Shown in pieces: positions 1 through 12,934 of a DNA stretch of 64,000 nucleotides (position 1 is its first letter; each line of letters opens with the position of its first letter). The position numbers and the translations under genes were made by a program. The DNA comes from Malus domestica (lineage: Eukaryota; Streptophyta; Magnoliopsida; Rosales; Rosaceae), in contig NC_091671.1 of the NCBI RefSeq assembly GCF_042453785.1, positions 12,098,001 through 12,162,000 on the forward strand, given 5' to 3'. The notes under the pieces are model-generated. The model was not told the origin of the DNA. It was given only the letters and a program-made list of their open reading frames with translations, and made no database searches.

Positions 1-879
1 CTAGATTCCTAATTGTTGTGCTTGTTCTTTGGCATCAAAAAGTGGGGAACTCGTGCTCATTCCTTCTCTCGAAATTATTAGGCATTCTTTTGTTTAGTGA
101 TGGATTTAGAAATTTTTATTCCAATGGTCGTGTAAAAGTTTCCAAAAATTCTAAAACAAAAGTTGTCCTTAAACGTTGGACAGTTGTATTATTTTAAATA
201 TTTAGAAAATGTTAAGGAGATTAAATTTTAAAACCAAACGATGTGTCACTAATAAGAAATAAACATGTTAACCGACACTTAATTAATAATCCAATCATAT
301 ACAATCATATCATTTGGTTTCCAAGTTTAGTTTAAAAAATGGAACTTTAACGAAAAACTTCCGGTACTGTTTAATTTAACGAAAAATCATATTTTTACAC
401 AAAAAAATCAATCTTGGTACTATTCATTTTACCCTTTATTTTGTCCTTATCGTTAAAACTCAAATTTTTGCAGGCATTTTCATTAATTTTCTTTTAAAAA
501 AATTTAGTATCCTTGGTATTTTCTTGAATCTTATGTTTCATAAAAGAACTAGAAAATGTCATACACAATAAACGGATGGCTCAAGTTTATGTTGAGGTCT
601 TGTGGAAGAGGAAGGCTGAAAATCACAAAGAAAGAATAGCACACGCAATTATTAATGGCTTCCTGCTTTGTACGGTTAGGTTACTGATTAGATCCCAAGA
701 TTAAACATTTACCAGAAAAATAGATGCCAAAAGAACTGGTTTTGTTGTCTATCAAAAAAAAAAAAAAAAAAAAAAAAGGTTTTTTTGTCCATATTCTCCA
801 TCCCAGACGATCCACAAATATACAAATTCAACCATTGAAAAACAAACTTCCAAAAACTTCCAAAAATCCGTTTGTTGGG
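1..879. other. Intergenic DNA upstream of the HDS gene
   Basis: AT-rich sequence with no credible reading frame. It holds one MITE-like repeat (341-493, listed separately) and an adenine tract at about 751-777. The HDS transcript probably begins near its right edge, in the pyrimidine-rich stretch around 880-1000. No convincing TATA box was seen. Confidence 0.6.
341..493 (+). mobile_element. MITE-like repeat, copy A
   Basis: The stretch starts GGAACTTTAACGAAAAACTT and contains 'tggtactattcattttaccctttattttg'-type sequence. It reappears in reverse complement at 26828-26975 with roughly 80-85 percent identity by eye. I recall very similar short repeats scattered near genes in apple and pear. 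There is no coding capacity. Terminal repeats and target duplication could not be fixed, so the superfamily is left open. Confidence 0.55.
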
Positions 880-1021
880 GAGGCCTTCCTTTGACGGCAA
901 CTCTCTTCTCTCACTCCCCATCTCACCTCCAAATTTTCCAACTTCGGGAGTTCCATAGCTTCTTCTTCTTCCCCTATCACTCTGAGCGGTTCTGACTGAT
1001 CATCTCCACACATCTCTCAAG

Positions 1022-1431
1022 GTAAACAGAAAAAACCCATTAGCACAATCACCAGCACACCACGTGTCCACCAATTGAGCATCCTTTGGAGCTCACTCGC
1101 TTGTGATTTTATGCAAAATTTGCTCAGGAAAGTAGAGAATTCAGTTGGTTTGAATGTGATTAGGTGTTGGATTAATTTAGTGTTTTGGGTTCTGGGAAAG
1201 CTGAGAAATTTATGAAGAAGATCATTTTTATAAAGTTTCTTTAGCTGCTCGGCTTAAAGAAAGAGTGAATTCGAAAACCCACAAATTCTTTTTCTTGTTT
1301 ATATTTTGGTTCATGATTAATCGAAGTTCTTGTCTTGACATGATAATTTTGAATTTAGATGTATAAAATGATGAGTTAACAGAATTTCTAGCAAATTGTG
1401 CTTTTGAATTGTGAAGGGTAGAGGTTTGCAG
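1022..1431 (+). other. Probable intron in the HDS 5' leader
   Basis: The leader up to about 1021 ends AAG and is followed by a good donor (GTAAAC). A pyrimidine-rich tract and TTTGCAG precede 1432, only eight bases upstream of the HDS start codon. A leader intron would explain the long distance between the pyrimidine-rich putative transcript start near 880-1000 and the ATG. This is inferred from splice signals only. Confidence 0.6.
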
Positions 1432-1439
1432 TTGTGGAA

Positions 1440-4400
1440 ATGGCGACCGGAGCTGTACCAGCTTCCTTTACGGGTCTAAAAGGCAGGGACTCGAGTTTCG
1501 GGTTTGCTAAAAGTATGGATTTTGTGAGGGTTTCTGATTTGAAGAGGTTCAAGTCTGGCAGAACAAGAATCTCAGTGATACGAAACTCAAATCCAGGGTC
1601 AGATATTGCCGAGCTCAAGCCTGCATCTGAAGGCAGCCCTTTGTTAGGTTGTTGAACTCCCTAATTGGTTTAGTCAGCCTTTGTTTTAATGCATCTGTTG
1701 TGTTTTCGTTTAAATTACTTTTGGCAGCCGCGAAAACGGGTGAAAGTAAAAGCAGATTACTGTGTTTTCTTTTGCCTTGTTTCCTGGTTTCTCAGAAATG
1801 CTGAACAAGAAATAATCGGTAGTTATTATTAGCTGGCTGTAATTTTCCTGCATTGTTTTTTCTTTTTAAGTTTTCTTCAGTTTTCCAAGAAACGAAATGG
1901 AATGTAAGGTAGTATATATCAGCCTAAGTATGTGCGTCTTTCTACCTTTATAAAGTTTCTTTCATATTGTCTAATAAATTGCTTTTTCAATGTAGTTCCT
2001 CGGCAAAAGTATTGTGAATCTGTACATAAAACTGTCAGGAGGAAAACACGCACAGTTATGGTTGGAAATGTGGCTATTGGTAGTGAGCATCCCATAAGGA
2101 TTCAAACAATGACCACAACTGACACAAAGGATGTCGCTGCTACAGTTGAACAGGTTTGTTACTTCCCTCTTTTCTTCATTTATATATAAGTGGATTGACC
2201 GAACTCTGTATATCTATGATATCTCTGTGCCTGATTCAGAATGTTGGCATATCAAATTTCTCCTTTGGTAGGTAATGAGAATAGCAGATAAGGGAGCAGA
2301 TATTGTTCGGATAACAGTTCAGGGGAGGAAAGAAGCAGATGCTTGTTTTGAAATTAAAAATTCCCTCGTGCAGAAGAAGTAGGTTTCATTGTTGTAATTC
2401 CAGTGGGTATTTAAATATTTACCTCTTATGTTGTATGAGGCTTGACCATGTTTCGATCTATATGTGCAGTTATGATATTCCTTTGGTGGCAGATATTCAT
2501 TTTGCTCCTACTGTTGCACTGCGAGTCGCTGACTGCTTTGACAAAATTCGTGTCAACCCTGGAAATTTTGGTATACAGTTCACTGTTCAATGGTTCTGTT
2601 TTATTTTATTTGAATAGAATGATTGTGGACTAATTTAGGTGTCTTATTGCAGCTGATAGACGGGCCCAGTTTGAGAAGCTAGAGTACACGGAAGACGACT
2701 ATCAGAAAGAACTTGAGCATATTGAGCAGGTAAGCATATATCTATGAGTATATGGCCTCTGCTCGTGTTCACTGTTAAAAACACACATTTACGTTTGAGA
2801 ATATCATGCGGCTTAGCTTTTCCTTAAAGTTTGATACTTATGTATGATATATAACTTCCTTAAAAAAAAGTGAATTGATATGAAGAAAATAAAATTAAGA
2901 GATTAAAGAGGCAAGTATTTTGTAAAGTATAAAACCTTTACTATTGTGTATCAATCATGTTGATACACAGTCATGCCCTAACTTTTGTTCTCAACAACTC
3001 AGGTTTTTACTCCATTGGTTGAAAAGTGTAAGAAGTATGGAAGGGCAATGCGTATTGGCACAAACCATGGGAGCCTTTCAGATCGTATAATGAGCTATTA
3101 TGGGGATTCCCCTAGAGGAATGGTGAGCAAATTATCTTAGCTGAAAATAGTTCAAGCTTGTTTGATGTGCCTACAAATCCATCGGGTGTCATTGACACGT
3201 CGTTCCTTGAACAGGTTGAATCTGCATTTGAGTTTGCAAGGATTTGCCGGAAGTTGGACTACCATAATTTTGTTTTTTCAATGAAAGCAAGCAACCCAGT
3301 TATCATGGTCCAGGCGTATCGTCTGCTTGTAGCTGAAATGTATGTTCAAGGCTGGGATTATCCATTGCACTTGGGAGTTACTGAAGCTGGAGAAGGTGAG
3401 GATGGGCGAATGAAATCTGCGATTGGTATTGGAACCCTTCTTCAGGTACAGTTCGAATCATTTTGTTGAGGTGTTGTGATCGACTCAAAATCAGTAAACA
3501 TCGTAGGGATTATTCTGATTTATGTGCCACTAATGTGCTATTTGTTAAGCTGGCTTTAAGAATACTTGTTTTCATACTGCAACTGCGCTTATGACAGACG
3601 GTAGGTTTACGATAGATTGGTAGGTTCGCCTATTTGTGTGTGTCATGTGATCCTGCACTTCATTCAATAGATTGAAGTTAATATTAATGGTACGAAGCAT
3701 TACATTTATAAAGTTATGTCTAGCCATAATGGAACTCTGGAATTTTGTATGAAGGATGGCTTGGGTGATACAATTAGGGTTTCACTTACTGAAGCACCGG
3801 AGGAAGAGATAGATCCTTGCCGAAGATTGGCCAACCTTGGTATGAGAGCAGCTGAACTTCAGCAAGGAGTGGTAGGATTTTACAATATCCTGTTAGTTGA
3901 TTAATATTCTTGATCACTCTGTTTAAGGAATTGAAAGTCTAATCATCTTTCGTGATGGCATTATTTGTATCAGGCTCCATTTGAAGAGAAGCACCGACAT
4001 TATTTTGATTTTCAGCGTCGATCTGGTCAACTGCCAATGCAAAAGGAGGTCAGCCCAGATCTTGATATTGAATAACTTTGTACTTCATATTTTTTTTTCT
4101 TTAGCAGAGATAATGATGTCGTCAAAACACAGGGTGAAGAGGTGGATTATAGAGGTGTCCTGCACCGTGATGGATCTGTTCTCATGTCAGTATCCCTTGA
4201 TCAGTTGAAGGTACTGTTGAAATCGTACATCCTTTATTCCATTTTCTTGCATTTTTTTCCTCCTTGAGAGCGAGGGGGGTTTGTTGGGTGGAGATAGTAC
4301 ACTGACCTTTTTGCATTTTTTATAGACACCGGAGCTCCTGTACAAGTCACTAGCAGCAAAACTCATTCTGGGAATGCCATTTAAGGTCTACTTTTAATCC

Positions 4401-6379
4401 ATTTTAAACTGTATATTGTACATTATGTAGGTTTACTGGGATTTTCATTAATATGGTTAGTTCTGTTGATACAGGATCTTGCAACAGTTGACTCGATCTT
4501 ATTGAGACAACTTCCACCTGTTGACGATGCTGATTCTGTAAGAACCGTGCTGCACTTTTCTTCATTACTTTTGAAAATAATCCTGTTCTCTTTCTCTTGC
4601 TCCCCCCATCATCCCCCAACAATTCACTTATTTCGTAATATGCTGTTTGAGCATTAAGTTCTTTGCAAGAACAAGAATAATTTGACAGTTTTCTATGTAT
4701 AATTTATGATCAGCGGCTAGCTCTCAAAAGGTTGATAGATGTAAGTATGGGTGTTATCACACCATTGTCAGAACAGCTAACAAAGCCATTGCCCAATGCC
4801 ATGGTTCTGGTAAATTCAAAGGAGTTATCAACTGGTGCATACAAGCTTTTGCCAGAAGGTGAAGCTTTGTTACTGATTTGAGTTCTGATGTTAAATTGAA
4901 CATATCCCTTCTTTTATGTGTGCGTGTTGGAGGCTACCCCTGATTTATCATTTATAGTCTATTTCTTTTTTTGACTTAATTACCTTGCAGGTACACGCTT
5001 GGTGGTCTCACTACGTGGTGATGAACCCTATGAAGTGCTGGATATTCTCAAAGGCATTGATGCTACAATGATTCTCCATGATCTGCCCTTCGGTGAAGAT
5101 AAAATAAGCCGAGTGCATGCTGCAAGGAGGTAATGACTTCATAACTCATATAAATCACCATCAAAATAAAATCAACATTATAAGAATTCCAATGTAGAAG
5201 GGTGCTTTCCTAGGCCCTACACACAAATATGAAATTTGTTTCTCCTTTCTTGTAGGGCCGTTAATTGCTAATTGAGAGTCCATGGTTTAACTTCCTGTAT
5301 TGTTGCACACATCTTTCCTTCTGATAATATGAAGTCTGTTGCTGCAGGCTATTCGAGTATCTGGGAGACAATGCTCTAAACTTTCCCGTAATACACCATA
5401 TTCAGTTTCCAAGTGGAATCCATAGGTAATTACATGATCGACTCTTCTCTCTGCCGGAGATCCATGGTATTAGTACTATCTTGCTTAATTGCACTTTGTG
5501 CAGGGATGACTTGGTTATTGGTGCTGGTACCAATGCGGGGGCCCTTTTAGTAGATGGACTTGGAGATGGTCTCCTATTGGAAGCCCCAGACAAGGACTTT
5601 GATTTCCTTAGAAACACATCCTTCAATTTACTACAAGGATGTAGAATGCGGAATACAAAGACGGTAGGGAATTTTGTTACAAAATATACCTGAATTTGAC
5701 ATATCACGAAGTGATGATGGTCTAAAACAATCTTTGTACATGCCTATATCTCATTTCAGGAGTACGTTTCATGCCCATCCTGCGGCCGAACTTTGTTTGA
5801 TCTTCAAGAAATAAGTGCACAAATACGAGAGAAGACATCACACTTGCCTGGTGTTTCGGTAACTACATTATTATTTCCCTTTTAACTAAATGATCGTGAA
5901 TGGTGATTGTCTTTCATATTTAGTAATCCGATGGTTTGTGTAATTCATTCTCTATCTCCTTTGCTAGATTGCAATCATGGGTTGCATTGTAAATGGACCC
6001 GGGGAGATGGCTGATGCAGACTTTGGCTATGTTGGCGGTGCTCCTGGAAAGATTGACCTCTATGTTGGGAAGGTAGTTCCTCTGTCCAGCTCGAAATTTA
6101 TTATCGGTTTACTTAGAAGAACATAAAATTAAGTAGTAGAAAAGCAGCTCTTGAAGTTTATTTGAATTGATCGTGATATTATATGTTCCAAAATACCTTG
6201 TTTACAAGTCATTGTAACGATATGTTTCCAACCTTCAAACACGGGTGAACCTGATATGAGGTTGAATTGTGTTTCAGACCGTGGTGAAGCGTGGAATTGA
6301 GATGGAGCATGCAACCGATGCCTTGATCCAGCTAATAAAGGATCACGGCCGCTGGGTTGACCCTCCTGCTGAAGAGTAA
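1440..6379 (+). CDS. HDS: 4-hydroxy-3-methylbut-2-enyl diphosphate synthase, plastid (HDS/IspG/GcpE)
   Basis: This enzyme turns MEcPP into HMBPP in the plastid MEP isoprenoid pathway, using a [4Fe-4S] cluster. The start is ATG 1440 ([15 protein letters not shown]); the preceding GTG is not needed. Coding exons read by eye: 1440-1647, 1996-2153, 2272-2378, 2470-2570, 2653-2729, 3003-3122, 3215-3445, 3755-3868, 3974-4048, 4133-4210, 4326-4385, 4475-4537, 4714-4858, 4991-5129, 5348-5425, 5504-5663, 5760-5858, 5968-6072, 6278-6379. They sum to 2220 nt, i.e. 739 aa, matching the roughly 740 aa of plant HDS. The N-terminal part (about residues 1-70) looks like a transit peptide. Cluster ligands are visible as CPSC in exon 17 and the Cys of GCIVNGPGE in exon 18. 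The large plant-specific insert is present. All exons stay in frame and no damage is seen, so the gene looks functional. Confidence 0.97.
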
Positions 6380-6424
6380 AAGCCGGTAATCTCTAATCGC
6401 CGGAGATTGAAATTAGAGGGTATT

Positions 6425-6426
<2 letters not shown>

Positions 6427-6463
<37 letters not shown>
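6427..6463. repeat. (GA)n microsatellite in HDS 3' region
   Basis: About 18 uninterrupted AG units lie 48 bases after the HDS stop codon, probably inside the 3' untranslated region. Confidence 0.95.
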
Positions 6464-6466
<3 letters not shown>

Positions 6467-8980
6467 GTCCCCCATTATGTTGTACTGGCAAGTAGCCACA
6501 GTTGAAAACAGTGATGACTTGAGCGCAAAGAAAATGTATTGCCGTACATGTATGCAAGAATTTGTACCGATTCATAGCGCACCGCGTAAAACGTTCATCA
6601 TGGAGTATACAAAACAACAATGTAGCCATTTTACCAAATTAAAACCTTAGGTTTAGCCGCTTCTGTGGTTACGAAACTTCCCTTGCTCAGCACACAGCGT
6701 CATGTCATTGACAACTCCAACAAGTAATAGTTTGCGTACACAATGTCCTTTCGTTTCAAAGGAACAACACTTGGTTGGAACTTTGTTGGGCGATGTTGCT
6801 GTATGTTCCATTCCATTCGAGTTAAAGTGAGCCATGTTCAAATTGCATTTGACTTGACTCCCATTAGCAACCAATCACCCCCACAAAAACACGCACAAAA
6901 AGGTGGATGTAATGTCATCATTTCTCATGCCACAACGCTTCACTGTGTCCCACGAATGAGGATCCTCGCCGGATTCTTTTTATGAGAATCTCAGAAATTC
7001 TCAAATTATATCCGTTCATCGTACATCGTGCGGTTAAAAATTATTGTAATTTTTTTTATTTAAAATTGAATATAAACAATACCTGACGAAATATGATCCA
7101 TGATTTACAATGAATGAATATGATTAAAGGATCCCCGAAATCCTCACAAAGATGATCCGAGCACAAGAAAAATATTGGAACACTGAATCGAATAGCACTT
7201 CTGTACAAATCATATTGTGGAAATAGCACTAATAGTCTAACATTTGGCACGAGTTGGCGACGTTTACAGAGCCAAAAAGTCGATAATGCTCCGCACTTAA
7301 ATACCAAATTTATCACCGACATTGACACAATATTGATTGACATAAAATTGACACCATTACAAAAGGGAAAAGTCAAATAAATTGCAATTTGTGCCAAGTC
7401 AGTGGCATTCCATTCCCACTTGTAACTGGTAAGGACTGCATGCGTGGAGAGAGAAATGCTAAGGAAATATTCTCTCAATTTTTCATAAACTTTATATCGT
7501 TTCACAGTTTAACGTTAATTTTTATGTTAATATTATAAAATATTATGTAAAAAATATGAGATTGCAAAATATTCATGAAGAATCACTTTTGAGAATCTCC
7601 TTAGTCCATCTCCAACAAAAATGTTAAATTATAACAACCAAATTACAATTGATAACTGATATGACAATTTGAAGTCTTATTTAAGATTTTATACTTCTCC
7701 AATCGAATTTTTAAATTTTATTTTCTTATTAATATAGAGCTTTAAAAGTTTGTATTTATTAAAAAAAAATGTTGAAACAAAATTTTCATTGTAGTGGTTG
7801 AAATGTTAGTGGAATAAGAGGTCTAGCACTAAAATTAATTAAAAAATATTGATGTCAAATTTAACACATAAGTCTTCAAATCTTAGTGGAATAAGAGGTC
7901 TAGCACTAAAATTAATCACAACGTCTTCAAATCTTATCAACAGATAACACTTTGGTTAAAATAATTTTTTATGTCAAATATGCATGGCAGCATTTCCATC
8001 TAAAATTTAACATCTCATTTGGAGATACTTTTAGCATTTCTTACGCGAGGAATTTGGTCGATGCATTTTTGCTCGCCCACATGAATTATTAAATTTTCTT
8101 AAAATTTAATAATTAAATTGATCAAAGAACAAATACAAACAATATTCCAAGCATATATTAACGACAAACCGATCAAATATTAAAAATGATCATTTTAATC
8201 GATTTCCCTATTTATTTCGACGGGAAGGCTCTTTTGTGCACAGGAGAGGTTGTACTTTAAAGATGCCGAAGCAAAAGTAAAAGCCATCAAAGCATAAAAT
8301 GGAGAGAAGGAGAAAAAAAGGAGGGAAAAGTTGTAGTTGGGCAAGTTTTCACTTTCAAACAATTTCTTTTTTTTTTTTTTTTGGCAGAGTTGACATTTTT
8401 GTTTCCAGCAAACAGAGCAATCCCCAAATGTTACCCGCAATCTATTGTTTGTGAACTCTCTATGTTAATTTAAAAGGAATATTTAAATAACTAGTAACAA
8501 ATTGCCACTCAATTATTTATAAATTGTATTTTATCAATTATTTATAAATTGTATTCAATTAATTTACCATATTTAACGAGATAAACCGAATCAAATTATC
8601 ACATTATATATCTAAATCGCAATTAAAATGGCAGATACTTATCAGATTTATTGTTTCTTCAATTTTCTCAGTAATTTAAAACTTGATATTATAAACAGAA
8701 AAAAAAAGAGCAAAAGGATTAACTCTAAATCTGTAAATTCAATTATTATATCAAGTATCTTAGGCCCAAAATTAAAAAGAAAATAATAAAAAAAAAAATC
8801 TACCTATCACCACTCCACCACCACCGGCGCACCAAAGAATCAAGAATCGAATCACCATTTTTTTCACCGTCGCAAAACCCCAATTCAATCACATACCAAA
8901 CCCAGAATTTAACAAAACAAACTACGAGAAATTAATACCAGAAAATTGAAGATTTCACAGTAACCTCTAGAAGTAGAAGA
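6464..8980. other. Intergenic DNA between HDS and the AGP-like gene
   Basis: AT-rich sequence without credible genes; the frames here are short and lack family features. It contains the HDS 3' end, a MITE-like element (7605-8030) and A/T homopolymer runs. The stretch 6955-7600, flanked by 'gaggatcctcgccgga' and 'gagaatctcc', resembles another degenerate repeat, but its ends could not be defined. Confidence 0.6.
7605..8030. mobile_element. MITE with imperfect terminal inverted repeats
   Basis: The left end TCCATCTCCAACAAAAATG followed by GTTAAATT pairs with the right end, which reads GTATCTCCAAATGAGATG then TTAAATTT on the other strand. The interior is AT-rich and noncoding. TTAG sits on both outer sides (7601-7604 and 8031-8034) and could be a target duplication. 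The interior contains a direct duplication of about 32 bases, beginning TTAGTGGAATAAGAGGTCTA, near 7807 and 7883. Length and end sequence fit a short nonautonomous DNA transposon; the superfamily is uncertain. Confidence 0.5.
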
Positions 8981-9013
8981 GCTTTGCGTATGAGAAGACT
9001 ACTGAGTGTTTCT

Positions 9014-9520
9014 TCAGAGAAACTCTCTCCTGGCGGCGTCACCGTACTGAGATCGACGGATGTTATCCTGACGCTTCTTGTACACAAATCCTCCGAGCCC
9101 TACCAAACCGACTCCGACGATGACTCCAGACGCGATCCCCGCCTTCTTTCCCCCGCTCATTCCTCCCCCGGAGGAGTTCTCAGCTCCGTTGTCGTCGGCG
9201 TTCATGTCATTGTTGTTGTTGTCGCTAGGATCCGACGGCGCCGGAGCGGGAACAGAAGGCTCGTTGTCAGGCGACGGCGATGGAGTCGATTGCGGCGGCG
9301 CGGGAGGAGAAGAAGAAATTGGTGAGTGTGCCGGTGTGTTGGACGGAGATGGAGTGAGGGAAATCAGCGATGGAGATACGTGAGAAAGCGAATCGGCAGC
9401 GGGTTGCGGCGACGGAGTCGGGGAGGGCACTGGCGGAGAAGAAGAGGATGCGGCGGTGCTGAATTGGACTAGGAGAAATGCGAGAAGCAGAGGCGAGAGG
9501 AGTTCGAAGAACCTCGCCAT
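9014..9520 (-). CDS. AGP-like proline-rich single-pass membrane protein
   Basis: One exon encodes 168 aa. Residues 1-24 (MARFFELLSPLLLAFLLVQF...) form a signal peptide. Residues 25-95 are Pro/Ala/Ser/Thr-rich with many SP, TP and AP pairs, the pattern that directs hydroxyproline arabinogalactan addition. Residues about 97-125 are Asn/Asp/Gly-rich. A glycine-rich membrane helix (AGIASGVIVGVGLVGLGGFV) follows, then a short basic tail ending RREFL. Classical AGPs carry a GPI signal; here the helix is followed by about 20 charged residues, so a type I membrane protein is more likely. Its role is unknown, probably at the cell surface or wall. Overlapping frames on both strands are compositional shadows. 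Confidence 0.8.
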   Translation of the reverse strand: MARFFELLSPLLLAFLLVQFSTAASSSSPPVPSPTPSPQPAADSLSHVSPSLISLTPSPSNTPAHSPISSSPPAPPQSTPSPSPDNEPSVPAPAPSDPSDNNNNDMNADDNGAENSSGGGMSGGKKAGIASGVIVGVGLVGLGGFVYKKRQDNIRRSQYGDAARREFL

Positions 9521-9904
9521 TGTTGAAGGAGGAGAAAGAGGAGGCGGCGGCGCTTCGAGGTGTTTGTTTCCCGAGAAAATGTGGATCTGATGGGAAAGTG
9601 AGAAGAGAGGACGTTGAGATTTTGGGAAGCGGTTTTGAAATGGAGCGGAGGAGATCTGAATTTGAAAGGAGGAACCTCGGGAAATGGAAAAGGAGACGGC
9701 CGAGATTCAAGGGGAAGCGAAGAGGCGGATTCAGATCTGGACACGTAGGTGGAGTTAAAAATCGGGGAGAGGAGCGATGCACTGGATCTAGAAAAAATGT
9801 GGAGCAAATAGTGTGGAAAGCGTAGAGAATATAAAGGAAAAGGAAATTGGAATTTCAAGTTTTGGGTTTGGGGTTTATGTAATATTTTTATTTTGTTTTG
9901 GCGT

Positions 9905-9914
9905 TATTTATATA
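9905..9914 (-). promoter_or_regulatory. Candidate TATA box of the AGP-like gene
   Basis: On the minus strand the sequence reads TATATAAATA, a strong plant TATA match. It would place transcription start near 9880 and give a leader of about 350 bases before the ATG at 9520. Confidence 0.5.
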
Positions 9915-9920
9915 GAGAGT

Positions 9921-10577
9921 AAAAGATGGTGGTTCAATTTTTAACCCAGGAAATTTTAAATTTTAGTCCTGAAATATTTTTTTTTTATTTTTTTTGTCAA
10001 GCGATAGATTTTGTTAGATTAGTTAACGACGGAGTTTGAACCCACACTAGTAAAGGGCCACTTGCCAAAAACAGTTTTTTCTGCTCTAACCTAAATTTTT
10101 AGTCCGAAATTATAAAAGAATGAATTTAGAATAATTTTTTTTAAAGTAACTTTTTAAAAAATGTAGCATATCCTAATTTAATTTTATTAACATTTAACTT
10201 AAAAATATTTAGATTCCGATAAATATTGAAAAATCATTAAATCGACACTACGAAACATGTGGAACATTATGAAAGAATATGAAACACATGAAAGCATTTT
10301 TTTTAAATTAGTTTGGCCGGCGGATTTAAATTTGAATTGTTAGATTTTTTTTGTTACCATTGGATTTGATTATATTAGATTTTAGTTGTTAGATTTAATT
10401 AATTTATAAATATAAAACAAACAAAAAATACTCATATATGATAGGCCAACCCACAAAACCAAGGGAAAATTTTGGCTTAAATTTGGCCAAAAAACGAGTT
10501 TTTGGTTAAAATTCATATTTGACATAAAAATTAAAGCAAGTTGAGGTAGGTTTACCTAGAATATGAGTTTTCCCCGG
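9921..10577. other. AT-rich intergenic DNA before the NLR
   Basis: No gene is seen. A T-rich tract at 9977-10000 followed by 'gtcaagcgatagatttt' resembles retroposon tails found in plant intergenic DNA, but no element borders could be drawn. Confidence 0.5.
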
Positions 10578-10671
10578 TTGACCTTTGAAAGTTTCAGAAG
10601 TTATTGTTGTTCATGACTATTCAAAGGTTGATTACAAGAGATTGACCAATCAGAAGTGTTTTTTTGGTCAA
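10578..10671 (+). promoter_or_regulatory. Cluster of W-box motifs upstream of the NLR
   Basis: TTGACC occurs at 10578-10583 and 10642-10647, and its complement GGTCAA at 10666-10671, all within 205 bases upstream of the NLR start. W-boxes bind WRKY factors and are common in promoters of pathogen-responsive genes. Binding here is inferred from sequence only. Confidence 0.4.
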
Positions 10672-10782
10672 CTGACCAATCACAAGTTCATTACAAATTG
10701 GGATGCATGTATTTTACAAGAGTGTCTCAAAAGCCTTTCATTCTTCATTGAGCTATTAGCAAACTTGGCAACCAAGAGAAAA

Positions 10783-12893
10783 ATGGCTGCCGCTTTGATT
10801 GGACATGCTTTTATCTCCGCTTCCATCCAGGTGCTGTGTGAGCACATTGCTTCAACCGACTTCGGTGACTTGTTCCGGCAGAAGAAGCTGGATGAACCAC
10901 TCCTCATGAAACTAAAGATGACGCTGCTCACCCTTTGTGCAGTCCTCAATGATGCGGAAGAGAAGCAAATTTCAAACCCTGTTGTGAGAGAATGGCTTGA
11001 CGAGCTCAAGTATGCTGTCTTTGATGCGGAGGACTTACTGGATGAGATCGAAACTGAAGCTTTGCGATGCAAGGTGGAAGGTGAAGGTCAAACCGAGAAA
11101 TTAACCAAAAAGGTGTGGAACTTCTTCTCTACTTCTTGTAGTCATTTTTATCAAAGCATGAATGTTGAGATACAAAGGTTATTACAAAGGCTGGATGACT
11201 TTGTGCAACAGAAAGTTGCCCTTGGTCTGACGGAAGTTGTTGGGAGGACGGTTTCACAAAGAACTCCAACAACTTCCTTGATTCATGAACCTTTTGTATA
11301 TGGAAGAGACAAAGATAAAGAAAATTTATCGAAAGTCTTGTTCTCTGATGATGCAAGCGAGGATAATGTATCTATCATCACCATTGTTGGTATGGGTGGG
11401 GTTGGCAAGACGATCCTTGCTCGAGTCCTTTACAATGATGATAAGGTGAAAGAGCACTTTACCCTAAAATCTTAGGCTTGTGTTTCAGAAGATTATGATG
11501 CTATTAGGGTGACTAAAACTCTTCTCAAGTCAGTCACTTCAACACCTTGTAATATGACAGATTTGAATTTGCTTCAAGTTGAACTTAGAGAACAATTGAG
11601 GGGAAAGAAATTCTTATTTGTGTTGGATGACCTTTGGAATGAGAAATATTTTGATTGGAAGTGCCTGCAAACTCCTTTTACTTCTGGGGCAAGAGGAAGT
11701 AAAGTCACCATGACAACACAAAGCGAAAATGTCGCATCTCTCATGAAAAATGTTCCCATTCAATACGTGGAACCTTTGTCGCATGAAGATTGTTGGATGT
11801 TCCTTGCAAAACATGCATTTTGAAATGAAAACCATGATGCACATCCAACTTTGGAAGAACTTGGCAAGAAAATTGCATGCAAGTGCAATGGTATGCCTTT
11901 AGCAGCAGAAACACTTGGGGGTTTATTACGTTACCAGAAAGATTTCGAGGAATGGAATATATTATTAAATAGTAGTCTTTGAGAGCTACCTTATGAAAAA
12001 AGTGATATCCTTCCAGCCCTGCGATTGAGCTATCATTATCTCCCTTCTCAGTTGAAACGATGCTTTGTTTATTGTTCATTTTTTCCAAAAGGTTATCAGT
12101 TCAAGAAGGAAGATTTGGTTCTACTCTGGATGGCGGAAGGTCTAATTCCACAAGGTTTGAATGGGAAAAGAATGGAAGAGATGGCTAGAAAGTACTTCGA
12201 TGAACTAGTATCATGATCACTACTACAAAAATTAGGAGAGCATGGTTTCACAATGCATGATCTTCTTAACGACTTGGGTCAGTTCATGTCTAGGGGATTT
12301 TTTTCTCAAGCTGGAAGAGATGGAATCACAAGAAGTTAAAAGACTTCGTCATTTGTCATATGCTATGGGAGAAATTGATACTGCTAAAAAAATTGAGCCA
12401 TTAAATGGGGCTAAGTGTCTGCGGACCTTCCTACAGACCTCTTTTGAAACAGATCCTGGTCTAAAGAGTTCTACATAAGTAAAAAGTTTCTACATGATAT
12501 GTTGCCATCACTGAAATGTTTATGGATTTTATTTATAAAAATGTCAATGAATTACCTGGTTCTATTGGTAATCTCATTCACTTGCGCTTTCTGGATCTCT
12601 CTCATGTAAACATTATAAGTGTGTGTGTATATATATATATATATATGTTTGTGCTTATTAAGTCATTTAAAGATCGAACACAACAATGCAATTGAACCAT
12701 GTACTGCAATGCATGCATGCAGTATTATTAACCCTAGTTTCTGCATAATGCATTCTGTCGATAGACAATGAATGCATGAAACTTACTTGAGGATGTAGCC
12801 ATGGTGATAGAGACGTGGTTAAGATCTTCCTTTCTCTTGGAAACGAATTGGAACTCCTTGCTGTCGATAGGACAAGCATTAGCATTAAGAGAA

Positions 12894-12934
<41 letters not shown>

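Noticed and set aside
7056-7505. 149-codon minus-strand frame
   Set aside because: AT-rich, Phe/Ile/Leu/Cys-rich composition with no motif, no splice partners and no promoter; chance opening in intergenic DNA.
9078-9858. Several frames overlapping the AGP-like gene on both strands
   Set aside because: GC-rich Pro/Ser codons leave stops rare in other frames; only 9014-9520 minus has signal peptide, AGP region and membrane helix in order.
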